Source: Palleronia abyssalis
Lineage (GTDB): Bacteria > Pseudomonadota > Alphaproteobacteria > Rhodobacterales > Rhodobacteraceae
Assembly (NCBI RefSeq): GCF_900302445.1
Contig: NZ_ONZF01000017.1
Span: 1 to 47,566, forward strand
DNA: 47,566 nucleotides
Direction of reading: 5' to 3'
The position numbers and the translations under genes are program-made. The notes beneath the pieces are model-generated. The model had not been told where the DNA came from. It saw only the letters and a list, made by a program, of their open reading frames with translations, and did not search any database. Position 1 is the stretch's first letter; every line of letters starts with the position of its first letter. This document shows positions 21,705-29,938 of this stretch, in pieces.

Positions 21705-22393
21705 TGGGACGCCTCAATCTGCTCAAGGATCGTGCGCGCTTCGCGCAGTGCGTCGAGGTAATACCGAGCGTGGCCCCGCATGAGCGCGTTAGGATCATTC
21801 TGCCGTTTTTCTGCCAGCTCGTGCATCGGCCCTTCCCGATCCACGTCGCCGTGCTGAGCTCGATCCAGGAACATTTCATCAATGACCGGGAAGGCTTCAA
21901 ATGCAGCTTGAGCGGCAAGGACCATAGATTTCGTCGGCTTCGACGGCATCCGGGTCAAGACGACCGAGAACGGGGGCATCAGGGACGGATCATCTGCGGC
22001 CTCACATGCCCGCCGATAGTATTGGTAGGTGTCGCGCGTTATCTTCACGTCGGTTTCACTCGGCATCATCGGGCAGATCAGGAAGTTGCTCTGTTCAACC
22101 AGAATATCGGCCCACATGCCCCCTGCCCCCAGCGTGTCGATGAAGACGTAGGCAGCGGTCTTTTCCGCTTCATCGAGCATAGCTTCGAGCGCATTCGGGT
22201 CGTCCAGTTCCTTCACAGTCAGTCCCGGCGTTTCTCGCCCCAGGTCTTGATGCCAGCGGAACAGCGCCTTTTGAGGGTCAGCGTCGATAGCCAGTGTTTC
22301 GTGTCCGTTGGAAACGGCGGCGTCGGCCAGCGCCCGCATCAGCGTCGTCTTTCCGCTGCCGCCTTTTCTCGAAAGTGCCGTGATGACTATCAT
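21701..22393 (-). CDS. virC1: VirC1-like ParA/MinD ATPase
   Basis: A 230-residue P-loop ATPase; VirC1 of Ti plasmids is almost the same length. ATG at 22393 follows AAGGACG. The deviant Walker A KGGSGKTT (about 10-17) and LAIDADPQ mark ParA-type ATPases, and FIDTLGAGG is Walker B. In Agrobacterium VirC1 recruits the relaxosome to the coupling protein and binds overdrive DNA; plain ParA proteins segregate plasmids. This plasmid has no repA or other parA, so it may serve both tasks. The heptamer array starts about 20 bp before its ATG and must cover its promoter. Confidence 0.78.
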   Translation of the reverse strand: MIVITALSRKGGSGKTTLMRALADAAVSNGHETLAIDADPQKALFRWHQDLGRETPGLTVKELDDPNALEAMLDEAEKTAAYVFIDTLGAGGMWADILVEQSNFLICPMMPSETDVKITRDTYQYYRRACEAADDPSLMPPFSVVLTRMPSKPTKSMVLAAQAAFEAFPVIDEMFLDRAQHGDVDREGPMHELAEKRQNDPNALMRGHARYYLDALREARTILEQIEASQ

Positions 22394-22413
22394 CGCAAGT
22401 CGTCCTTCTATCT

Positions 22414-22842
22414 GCTCGCTGCGGCCTGCGTTTTGCGGTGTGCGGCCTGCTGTCTGCCATTTGTGGCATGTGGTTCTCGGTTTGCGGCCATCGGTTTGTG
22501 GCTACCTGTCTGGTTTTTGCAGCTCGCGGTCTGCGGTGTCAATATTGCTGGATGCGGTGTGCGGTAAGTTGTAAGCGGCCTGCGGTATGAGGGGCGCGGT
22601 ATGCAGTTAGCAGGGAGTGGTTTGCGGTCTGTGGTTTGCGGTAATCGGTTAGCGGCCCGAGGTCTGCAATTGCCGATACTGCGGTGTGCGGCGTGATGCT
22701 TGCGGTGTGCGGTGATCGTCTTGCGGCTATCGGCTTGCAAGGTTGCGGTACGCGGCCTGCATGTTGCGGCGAACGTTGTGCTGCTTAAGGTTTGCGGTTT
22801 GCGGTGTGCGGTCTGACGTATGCGGCCTGCGGTGTGCAGCGA
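22414..22842. repeat. Array of about 60 tandem degenerate heptamers (core GCGG)
   Basis: Reading the plus strand, GCGG or a one-base variant recurs every 7 bp: 22421, 22435, 22442, 22484, 22526, 22533, 22554, 22561, 22575, 22582, 22596, 22624, 22638, 22652, then after a +1 slip 22681, 22688, 22702, 22709, 22723, and after another +1 slip 22745, 22752, 22766, 22794, 22801, 22808, 22822, 22829. These 27 units are exact; most sites between them differ by one base (GTGG, TCGG, GCAG, GAGG, GCTG). The consensus is GCGGYNT. The array fills the space before the virC1-like gene and faces the mobilisation genes. It could be a partition centromere, an operator or an overdrive-like transfer enhancer. Confidence 0.85.
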
Positions 22843-23206
22843 AGCTGCTGACCCCCCGAATTTGCATAATTTCGGATGCGCAGCGCGGAGGGCAGGGTGA
22901 GCGCGCCTCGGCAATGCCCGTGAGAGCGCCTGTGCTGGCCGCTGAGTGCCGTTCAGTCCCTTGCGGGGCCCTCACCCGCGGATGCGCCCCTTGGCGGCTG
23001 TCAGGGCGCGCTTTTCAGCGCGGCCACCTCATCTTCGATTTCGGCGGCGTGGTCTCGCCCGGTGGGGCTCGACGTTCGCGGGCCTATGGCCGCTCAAGCG
23101 GAAGACGCCCCAAGTCGTTCAGTGGAAGCTCGCGCTTCCGTTGATCGGTGGGGCGTGGGGGTTTATTGGGGGAGAAGGTAGCAAGAAATAGAGACGTTAA
23201 CTTCGC
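22843..23206. other. Intergenic region between array and mobC/virD1; probable oriT location
   Basis: No gene is supported in these 364 bases. They contain an AT-rich inverted element CCGAA..TTCGG around ATTTGCATAATT (22857-22876), and a GCGCCC..GGGCGC stem (about 22984-23011) followed by CGCGC-TTTTCA-GCGCG. Relaxase and accessory genes start directly to the right, which is the usual place of oriT. No known nick sequence was recognised. Confidence 0.4.
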
Positions 23207-23779
23207 ATGGCTCGCACACGCCGACTTCTCCCCCAAGAGCGATTCGCGATCGCTCGCGAATACGAAAAAGGCGTGTCTGCAAAGGCACTTGCAGCGCGTC
23301 ACGGAGTGTCGACGCGAACGATCCATTACACCGTTCGTTCGGTGCGAGACGCGAAGACCGAGAACCAGTCGAGGACACGGACAATCGGAGCCAGGGTGAC
23401 GGAGGACGAACTGGCTGCCTTCGATCAAGTCTTGAAACGATACGGCATCGAGAACCGAAACGATGGGTTGCGGGCGTTGATGCACGCCGCAGACGGTCTG
23501 TTCGTCACGGACGCCGAGCTAAAAGATGAGCTTCACAGCCATCGCGTTGCGCTGAATCGTATCGGGAACAACATCAGTCAGATTGCAAAGCGGTTGAACG
23601 AGGCGAAGCTGAAAGGCTTGAAGCCGCGGATCCATCAGGACGACATGGCCCAAATTCGGGGCCTCGCCGGCATGGTGATGACCTTCGGCGACCAGCTTCA
23701 AGGGATGATCCTACAGCGCCGCAACGGTCTAGCGCTTCGCGTTTCCGATGCTTTGAGGGCCTTCGGCAATGGCTCGTAG
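23207..23779 (+). CDS. VirD1/MobC-like relaxosome accessory protein
   Basis: A 190-residue protein. Residues 8-50 form a helix-turn-helix (LLPQERFAIAREYEKGVSAKALAARHGVSTRTIHYTV, read in parts). Residues 60-90 look like a ribbon-helix-helix (ARVTEDELAAFDQVLKRYGI). The MobC signature follows: HRVALNRIGNNISQIAKRLN. It should bind oriT and help the relaxase of the next gene open the DNA. The end overlaps the relaxase start by 11 bp. The extra N-terminal helix-turn-helix is unlike small MobC proteins and may let it repress its own operon. Confidence 0.75.
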   Translation: MARTRRLLPQERFAIAREYEKGVSAKALAARHGVSTRTIHYTVRSVRDAKTENQSRTRTIGARVTEDELAAFDQVLKRYGIENRNDGLRALMHAADGLFVTDAELKDELHSHRVALNRIGNNISQIAKRLNEAKLKGLKPRIHQDDMAQIRGLAGMVMTFGDQLQGMILQRRNGLALRVSDALRAFGNGS

Positions 23780-25556
23780 TGATGCCGTGTCGGCTGTATC
23801 CGGCGAGCTGTTTCGCGACGGGTGGAGCAAGATCAGGGGCGGGGCAGGCGCCCAGGCCCGCCGCCAAAAGCAGCTCACGCGCGCCGCTCGGGGCCACTCG
23901 CCCGCGATCTTCAAGCCGGTGAAACAAGGCGGGTGCCGTACGCGCTCCCAGCTTTCAGGCCAGTTAAGCTACGTCGGCACCAAGGCATCGCACATCATCG
24001 ATAGCCGGGGTGTTCATGATGGAAGCGGGCCTCTTACCGAGCAACAGATTAACGATATTGCAGATCGTTTCTCCGGCAACTGGAACGAGCGGTTCAGCCC
24101 GAAGCTCGGCCATACCACGCATATGATCATGGCTTTCCCCATTGGTACGAAGGGGGAAGACGTTCGCGATATGGCCGGTGAGGTCTGCGAACAATTTTTC
24201 ATGCAAGAGGGACAACAATTTGACTATATTGTAGCTATCCACGAGGATCGCGCGCACCCTCATGCCCACGTCATCCTCAACCGCCGGTCTGCCGAAGGGG
24301 AGCTGTTCTATCTCGGGCGCGATCATCACTTCAACTACGACGACTTCCGCCAGGCGATGGTCGAAGCGGGAGAGCGTCATGGGGTTAGGTTGGAGGCCAG
24401 CCGTCGCGTTGATCGCGGCGTTGCGAGCTACAGCCCCAACAAGAGCGAAGTCTATCGCGCCAAGGAAGAGGGCAGGGAGCCGCAAGCGCGTGAGCGCGTC
24501 GGTCCCGATCTTGATCGGGCCTTGGCCGACATTGCCAGCACGGCGGAGCTTTATCGGTCGCTCGCAGTGGAAGCGACGGCCGAGAACCGAGAGGGCGTTG
24601 CCAACGCCCTGAACCGCGCCGCCGCCCTGCTTGGACGTGGCGAGCCGCTAGAGCCTGATGGAGAGATTTACATGGCCGAGACGCAAACCTTCGATGAGCT
24701 TCGGAGCGATTTTTCCGATCTTGCGACGCAGGCGGAGGCAAAGGCTCGGACGTTGGCGCCTGACCGCCGCGCCTCATTCGAGCGCGAGTTGTCCGACATT
24801 TACGCCAGCGTGTCGCGCTCCGAGACCTACAAGAACGCGCCGACCGAGACGGGCATTTATGCCGAAAACAATATCAACCGGGAGGCAATTGGCCGTCTCG
24901 AGGAAGCCGACACGCGCGCGCAGATCGAGAGCGCGCTTGAGGGGACGGGCATTTCGGCGGATGCCGTCGCGGCTCGCGTTGAGGCGGGCGCGAACAGCGA
25001 GGCTCTTGAGCGCCAGTGGCTCACCGACGACATACGGCAGATTGCAGAGCATGACGGCTTGGACCTGTCGCGCGCCGAGGATCAGCAGATTGCCGTGGAC
25101 CGGCTCGACGCCGTTCATGTCCAGCTTGGCGAAGCTCTTTATGAGGCGGATGTGCTCAGAGATTCCGGAGTCAGCGACGCGGACGCCGAGCTAGTCGAGC
25201 AGGGCGATGCCGCTTCGCCCACCGCTTCTGTCCTTGCCGCGATGCGCCAGGACAGCGCCCGCGATCCGTTCGCCAGCGACAACGAGCGGGACGCTTACCG
25301 TGCCGAGATCGAGTCCGGGCTAGACGAGGATCAGATCGAGGATCTTCGCCACGGCAGCGACGAGGCGCTGGCCGAGGTTTCCGATGACCGGCTCGACCGC
25401 CTCTATGCGGCGAAAGCTTACCTGCAAACCGACGCGGCCACCGCCGAGGGCGAGGTCATGCAGGAGATCAACAACGAGATCGCGAACGAAGAAGTCGATG
25501 CCGCGCGGCTGCGTCATTCCGCTACGGACACGGAGAAAGGGCAGACCCATGGGTAA
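23769..25556 (+). CDS. virD2: VirD2-type relaxase (MOBP-like)
   Basis: A 595-residue relaxase that nicks oriT and leads the strand into the recipient. QLSGQLSYVG (61-70) offers the catalytic Tyr68, and the metal-binding three-histidine motif reads HEDRAHPHAHVILN (158-171, His163, His165, His167). After about residue 260 the chain is an acidic, helical tail of unknown fold with coiled-coil character, typical of long relaxases, and the last residues are the likely secretion signal for VirD4. The gene overlaps its neighbours on both sides (11 and 8 bp), so virD1-virD2-virD4 is one operon. Confidence 0.88.
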   Translation: MARSDAVSAVSGELFRDGWSKIRGGAGAQARRQKQLTRAARGHSPAIFKPVKQGGCRTRSQLSGQLSYVGTKASHIIDSRGVHDGSGPLTEQQINDIADRFSGNWNERFSPKLGHTTHMIMAFPIGTKGEDVRDMAGEVCEQFFMQEGQQFDYIVAIHEDRAHPHAHVILNRRSAEGELFYLGRDHHFNYDDFRQAMVEAGERHGVRLEASRRVDRGVASYSPNKSEVYRAKEEGREPQARERVGPDLDRALADIASTAELYRSLAVEATAENREGVANALNRAAALLGRGEPLEPDGEIYMAETQTFDELRSDFSDLATQAEAKARTLAPDRRASFERELSDIYASVSRSETYKNAPTETGIYAENNINREAIGRLEEADTRAQIESALEGTGISADAVAARVEAGANSEALERQWLTDDIRQIAEHDGLDLSRAEDQQIAVDRLDAVHVQLGEALYEADVLRDSGVSDADAELVEQGDAASPTASVLAAMRQDSARDPFASDNERDAYRAEIESGLDEDQIEDLRHGSDEALAEVSDDRLDRLYAAKAYLQTDAATAEGEVMQEINNEIANEEVDAARLRHSATDTEKGQTHG

Positions 25557-27693
25557 CGGCAAATTCGCCGGAGCCGTTCTCAGCCTGACACTGGTGGGTG
25601 CGGCCATCGGCTATGTGATCGCGACCGCCTTCCTGACGTTCCGCTATTCGGGCGTCTCGGCCGACGTGGATTTTCTCATGCTCGCCCGAGACTACACGAG
25701 CATGGCGTCGAGCCGCCCGGAAGACTTCACCATCGTCAACCTCATCATCGGCGGCTTCGGAGCCGCCGGTCTTCTTTTGAGCGTCGTTCTAGCAGGGGAG
25801 GCCCTGACAAAATTCGGGGAAACCCACTGGCAAACCGCGCGCGAGATGAAGCGCAATGGCTTCTTCGGCTCTGTCGGGACCGGCTTCATCCTTGGCAAGA
25901 TGGGGAAGCCAGGAAGCCGCGCGAACCTCATCATGTCGAAGGTCTTTCCGCACGCCTTGATCGTCGCTCCGACGGGCCGAGGGAAGACGACCGGTTTCAC
26001 CATTCCGAACATGCTGACTTTCAAGGGCAGCGCCGTGGTCCTGGACGTGAAGGGGGAGATTTTCGACGCGACCGCACGTCATAGGGCAGGGGAGGGCGAT
26101 AAGGTCTACCGCTTCGCGCCGACCGACTGGCAGAACAACCGAACGCACCGCTACAACCCGCTTAAGCGCATCTACGAGCTGGAAAACCCCAACCAGCAGC
26201 AAATGGAGCTGCAACTGTTGGCCTCGCTTTTCCTGCAAAGCGACAACGACCGTATGCAGGGGCTCTTGAAGGGCGGCATCGACCTGTTCGTCGCGGCCGG
26301 ACTCCTTGCCTTCGAGCGCAAGAGACCGACCCTTGGCGAGATATACCGGATCACCGCGTCTGGCGGTGACAAGCAGAAGGAATACAACGCGCGCCGCCTT
26401 GAGGTTCAAAACCCTGCGGCCCGGTTAATCTTCGAGCGCATGGCTTCGACCAACAACGATACGCTTACGTCCTACGTCTCGCTCCTGATGACCTCCGGTC
26501 TCGACCAATGGAGCAACCCGGCGATCGACCATGCCACTGCGGATTCTGATTTCGACTTTCGCACGATCCGCAAGCAGCCGTTTACGGTGTATCTCGTGGT
26601 GGCCCCGTTGATGGTGAAGCCGCTGGCTTCCCTGATCCGCCTCTTCTTTTCCGACCTGATCGCCTCGCTACAGGACCGTCAGCCAGGCAAGGACGAACCG
26701 TGGCCGGTGATGATTATGCTGGACGAGTTCAACCGTCTCGGGAAGATGCCTATCGTGGTCGATAGCATCGAGACCCTGCGTTCGTATCGCGGCCACCTCG
26801 CCATCGTGACGCAGACGATCCCGGCACTCGATGAAATCTACGGCGAGAACACGCGGCGGTCCCTACAAGGCAACGCCGGCGTGAAGCTCTACCTCACGCC
26901 CTCCGACGAGAAGACCGTCGAGGAATTGAGTAGCGCCGTCGGCAAGACGACCAAGCGTGTTGTCACCCGATCACGCGCCGTTGGCCGAAACCCCTTCGAG
27001 GGGCGCAGCACGTCCGAGCGCACCGAGGAAGCACCGCTTCTGACCGAGGACCAGGTGCGGCGTATGCCGCTCGATGATATTGTCATGGTCATCGACGCCC
27101 AAATGCCGGTGCGCGCGAAGCGCATCCAGTATTTCAAGGATTCCTACTTCAAGCGTCTCTACGAGGCGCAGACTGGCGCCTATCCTCTGCCCGACGAGGG
27201 CGTCGTATCCGTCGATCCAGCGGAAACCGCCGAGCATGAACTGTCTTCTGACGCGCCCGATGATGCGGTGGAGCCAGAGGCCAGCAGCCTTCAATCAATG
27301 CTGTCACGCGACCCCGCCGATGAGAGCGACCAAGGGGGCGGGGAGCCGGAGCTGCCGTTTTCCGGGAATGGCCCCGACCCAGACGAAGAAGCGACGACCG
27401 ACCCTTCCGGCCTGCAGCCGGGCTCCGGCCGCTCCGAAGAGAGCATGAGCATCAAAAAGGCCACGGAGACTGAATCCCCGGAAGGCCGGACGATCCGCCC
27501 CGGCAGGCGGCGGCGATCCCGCTCCGTCAGCGATCAGCAGATGGCCTTCGATCTTGCCACGCAGACGGAGTTACCCTTGGGCGGCCAAGGTGAGAGTGAA
27601 GGCGACCGAGAGACCTTGGAGCAAGGCGTCAGCAGTCTTCAAGCGTTGCTCGACCGGGAAAACGAGAGCGGGAACCTCCGCGCGGCTGAGTGA
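25549..27693 (+). CDS. virD4: VirD4 type IV coupling protein
   Basis: A 714-residue inner-membrane ATPase, ATG at 25549 inside the relaxase end. Two membrane helices lie at about 7-30 and 62-83. Walker A is APTGRGKTT (140-148) and Walker B ends in MIMLDEFNRLG. Residues 560-714 are an acidic, low-complexity tail that is longer than in VirD4 of Ti plasmids (about 670 residues) and may bind cargo. It hands the relaxase-DNA complex to the VirB channel encoded at 34.8-46 kb. A terminator about 100 bp on closes the operon. Confidence 0.9.
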   Translation: MGNGKFAGAVLSLTLVGAAIGYVIATAFLTFRYSGVSADVDFLMLARDYTSMASSRPEDFTIVNLIIGGFGAAGLLLSVVLAGEALTKFGETHWQTAREMKRNGFFGSVGTGFILGKMGKPGSRANLIMSKVFPHALIVAPTGRGKTTGFTIPNMLTFKGSAVVLDVKGEIFDATARHRAGEGDKVYRFAPTDWQNNRTHRYNPLKRIYELENPNQQQMELQLLASLFLQSDNDRMQGLLKGGIDLFVAAGLLAFERKRPTLGEIYRITASGGDKQKEYNARRLEVQNPAARLIFERMASTNNDTLTSYVSLLMTSGLDQWSNPAIDHATADSDFDFRTIRKQPFTVYLVVAPLMVKPLASLIRLFFSDLIASLQDRQPGKDEPWPVMIMLDEFNRLGKMPIVVDSIETLRSYRGHLAIVTQTIPALDEIYGENTRRSLQGNAGVKLYLTPSDEKTVEELSSAVGKTTKRVVTRSRAVGRNPFEGRSTSERTEEAPLLTEDQVRRMPLDDIVMVIDAQMPVRAKRIQYFKDSYFKRLYEAQTGAYPLPDEGVVSVDPAETAEHELSSDAPDDAVEPEASSLQSMLSRDPADESDQGGGEPELPFSGNGPDPDEEATTDPSGLQPGSGRSEESMSIKKATETESPEGRTIRPGRRRRSRSVSDQQMAFDLATQTELPLGGQGESEGDRETLEQGVSSLQALLDRENESGNLRAAE

Positions 27694-27997
27694 TAGCGAC
27701 CGCGCCTTGCCACCATGAGAAAGGTGGCCATTGCAGAACGGAGTAGAGTCTTAGGTTCGCGCGAGAGCTGCCGTTCAAGCAGCGCGCAGCGAATGGCTCT
27801 AGAGAGCCCTTTTTGACGAATGCTGCCGAGCGACTGGACGGCCGCTTCGGCGGACCCGCAGCTTAGCGAGGTGTTCTCCGTTCGGGTCTAGACATACTCC
27901 GTAATGCGTTTCAACAAGGCGACACCGGCACCTGATAGAACGCCGCAAGAAGACGTAAGCTCTTGACGACGCCCGGTGTCGAGCGGGTGGGGTCCTG
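27694..27997. other. Intergenic junction between virD operon and cargo
   Basis: No gene is seen. A stem CCACC-N8-GGTGG lies at about 27710-27727, the virD terminator at 27794, and a GC-rich remnant of unknown origin follows to the multicopper-oxidase scar. It marks the left edge of the cargo segment. Confidence 0.5.
27794..27813 (+). terminator. virD operon intrinsic terminator
   Basis: GGCTCT-AG-AGAGCC (27794-27807) is a perfect stem followed by C and five T. Confidence 0.75.
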
Positions 27998-28186
27998 TTA
28001 TGTGACCGTAAACTGCCCCATCATGCCCGCATCCTCGTGTTCGAGGATGTGGCAGTGATACATGAATGGTGTCTCTTCCGAAGCCAGCTTGTCGAACCTC
28101 AGCAGGATTCCGGTCGGACCCTGCACACGGACAACATCTTTCCAACCGATCTGCGCCGAGTCGACCGGCCGTCCGTTCTGACTCAC
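27998..28186 (-). pseudogene. C-terminal remnant of a multicopper oxidase
   Basis: Only the last 62 residues remain. MYHCHILEHEDAGMMGQFTV (about 42-61) is the type-1 copper site that ends CueO/CumA-type periplasmic multicopper oxidases, which are about 450-500 residues long. The rest of the gene is gone: the frame closes at 28187-28192, exactly where the ArsR-type gene ends. The remnant is a deletion or recombination scar and should be inactive. It shows that the cargo once lay beside a copper-resistance locus. Confidence 0.85.
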
Positions 28187-28527
28187 GCCTCACGATAATT
28201 GTCACACGCCTCAACACCCTTTGCGACCACGTCGAGAAGTGCGTCCACATCGTTCAGAAGGACCGTGATGCGCGGGTTGCTGATACGGTAACGGATGAAG
28301 CGCCCTTCGCGGTCGCTGGCGACAAGCCCGCAGTCCAGCAGGCACCTCAGATGGTTGGAGACGTTGGGTTGCGATAGTTCGGTCCGCTCGACGATCTCGT
28401 GAACGGCCAATGGCTCGTTGCAAAGTGCACCGAGGATGGCCAGGCGGCTCGGGTCCGCGAAGCCGCGGAACAGCTTCGCCCGTCGCTCGATGGTCGCGCT
28501 CTTGCGGTCATCGACGATTTGGGCCAT
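28183..28527 (-). CDS. ArsR/SmtB-family metal sensor, CmtR-like
   Basis: A 114-residue winged-helix repressor; ATG at 28527 follows GAGGAG. FADPSRLAILGALC and the recognition helix TELSQPNVSNHLRCLLDCGLV (read as adjoining parts) are typical. Cys62 and Cys66 in CLLDC on the DNA-binding helix, plus Cys108 in EACDN near the end, match the cadmium/lead site layout of CmtR (57, 61 and 102 in the mycobacterial protein as I recall it). It is divergent from the CDF exporter gene and should repress it until metal binds. The 56-bp gap between them holds the operator, not identified. Confidence 0.82.
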   Translation of the reverse strand: MAQIVDDRKSATIERRAKLFRGFADPSRLAILGALCNEPLAVHEIVERTELSQPNVSNHLRCLLDCGLVASDREGRFIRYRISNPRITVLLNDVDALLDVVAKGVEACDNYREA

Positions 28528-28583
28528 ATCACTCCTCGCTGATACGTTGTTCTTCAATTCATTCTAGCAGGAATAGCGCGACC

Positions 28584-29438
28584 ATGGCCAACACCGAAAG
28601 TGCCGGACCGACGGCAGATGTTCCGCCCGTCCGTTACCGGGTTTCCGGTATGGACTGCGCGAAGGATGCCGCGCAGATCGAGCGGGCGGCGCAGTCGGCC
28701 GGAGTCGCGGCTGACGATGTGAAGGTGTCGGCGGCGACGCACATCATGACACTGAGCGCCCCCGAAGCGCGCCTGCCGGACATCGAAAAGGCCGTTGCGG
28801 TGACCGGCTACGGCTTCGACCGGATCGAAGGCGATGGAGACATTCCGCCGAATCCCGCCCATCAGGACCCGGCCTACCGACGCGCGCTCTGGATCGTCGT
28901 GATCCTGAACGTGGGTTACGGTGTCGTTGAAATGATCGGCGGGTTCATCGCCGGGTCACAGGCCGTGAAGGCCGATGCGCTCGATTTCATCGGCGACGGC
29001 GCGATCACCTTCCTTGGCCTGCTGGCCATCGGCTGGAGCCTCGCCTGGCGGGCACGGTCGGCCTTGATCCAAGGCATCTTCCTCGGCCTGCTCGGCCTTG
29101 GCGTCCTCGGCACGACCATCGTGCGAGTCTTCGAACGGACGACGCCGGATGCAGGTCTAATGGGCCTGCTTGGCATGATCGCCCTTGTCGTCAACGTCAT
29201 CTCCGTTCTGCCGCTGCTGCGGTTCCGCAAGGGCGACGCGAACATGCGGGCCGTCTGGCTATTCTCGCGCAACGACGCCATCGGCAATGCGGCGGTTGTC
29301 GTTGCCGCCGGTCTCGTGGCGTGGCTGGGCAGCGCCTGGCCGGACCTCATCGTCGCCTTCGGCATCGCCGGACTGTTCCTGCACTCGTCTTGGGCAATCA
29401 TCCGCGATGCGCGGGCCGATCTGAAGGCAGCGGCATGA
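28584..29438 (+). CDS. Cation diffusion facilitator (probable Cd/Zn/Pb exporter)
   Basis: A 284-residue membrane protein, ATG at 28584. Residues 12-78 are a heavy-metal-associated-like domain (YRVSGMDCAKDAAQIERAA; only one cysteine of the usual CxxC). Membrane helices start at about 93; ALWIVVILNVGYGVVEMIGG and the DALDFIGDGAI helix carry the aspartates of the metal site, and SRNDAIGNAAVVVAAG in helix V holds the partner N/D residues. It probably exports divalent metal ions by proton exchange. Control is by the divergent CmtR-like gene. Its stop overlaps lspA by 4 bp. Confidence 0.83.
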   Translation: MANTESAGPTADVPPVRYRVSGMDCAKDAAQIERAAQSAGVAADDVKVSAATHIMTLSAPEARLPDIEKAVAVTGYGFDRIEGDGDIPPNPAHQDPAYRRALWIVVILNVGYGVVEMIGGFIAGSQAVKADALDFIGDGAITFLGLLAIGWSLAWRARSALIQGIFLGLLGLGVLGTTIVRVFERTTPDAGLMGLLGMIALVVNVISVLPLLRFRKGDANMRAVWLFSRNDAIGNAAVVVAAGLVAWLGSAWPDLIVAFGIAGLFLHSSWAIIRDARADLKAAA

Positions 29439-29935
29439 ACAGCCGCGTTCTGGGCGGGCTCTGCGCGATCGCGGCGTTCGGCCTCGATCAGGGTACCAAG
29501 GCGCTTGCGCTGAACACACCGGCGCTTGAGCGCGGCGTCGAGGTTCTACCCTTTCTCAATCTCGTGCGGGTTCTGAACGATGGAGTCAGCTTCGGTATGC
29601 TGGGCGGGATCGTGCCTTGGTGGGGTCTCATCGCGCTTGCTGGCGTGATCGTGGCATGGCTGCTGATCTGGTTGTGGCGCGCGCCGGACAGGCTGACGGC
29701 TGCCGCTCTCGGTCTGATCATCGGCGGCGCGCTCGGCAATGTCCTCGACCGGCTGCGTTATCAGGCCGTCCCGGATTTTCTGGATTTCCATTACGGAACA
29801 TACCACTGGCCGTCCTTCAATCTTGCGGATGTGGCGATTTTCTGCGGTGCGGCCCTGCTGTTCTGGGACAGCTTCCGCTCGGCGCAGAACAAGCCCGAAC
29901 GTAACCACCGAGAAGAAAACGTTACGGGGAAATAA
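29435..29935 (+). CDS. lspA: Lipoprotein signal peptidase (LspA)
   Basis: A 166-residue inner-membrane aspartyl peptidase with four helices. The family blocks are present: FGLDQGTKALAL, VRVLNDGVSFGML, IIGGALGNVLDRLRY with the first catalytic Asp, and FNLADVAIFCGAALLF with the second. It removes signal peptides from lipoproteins. Extra lspA genes are known in metal-resistance operons (PbrC of the lead system), which fits its place after the exporter. The plasmid also encodes a VirB7-type lipoprotein it could process. Confidence 0.9.
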   Translation: MNSRVLGGLCAIAAFGLDQGTKALALNTPALERGVEVLPFLNLVRVLNDGVSFGMLGGIVPWWGLIALAGVIVAWLLIWLWRAPDRLTAAALGLIIGGALGNVLDRLRYQAVPDFLDFHYGTYHWPSFNLADVAIFCGAALLFWDSFRSAQNKPERNHREENVTGK

Positions 29936-29938
29936 TCG

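Noticed and set aside
22414-22842. CRISPR array
   Set aside because: The repeats are 7 bp, degenerate and without spacers, and no cas genes are present.
22408-22914. Minus-strand frame of 168 residues across the heptamer array
   Set aside because: Its repeating residues simply mirror the 7-bp DNA repeat; no ribosome site, and the period shifts the frame pattern every 21 bp.
22984-23030. RSF1010-type nick site
   Set aside because: GCGCCCCTTG resembles part of it, but the flanking bases and the adjacent inverted repeat do not match well enough.
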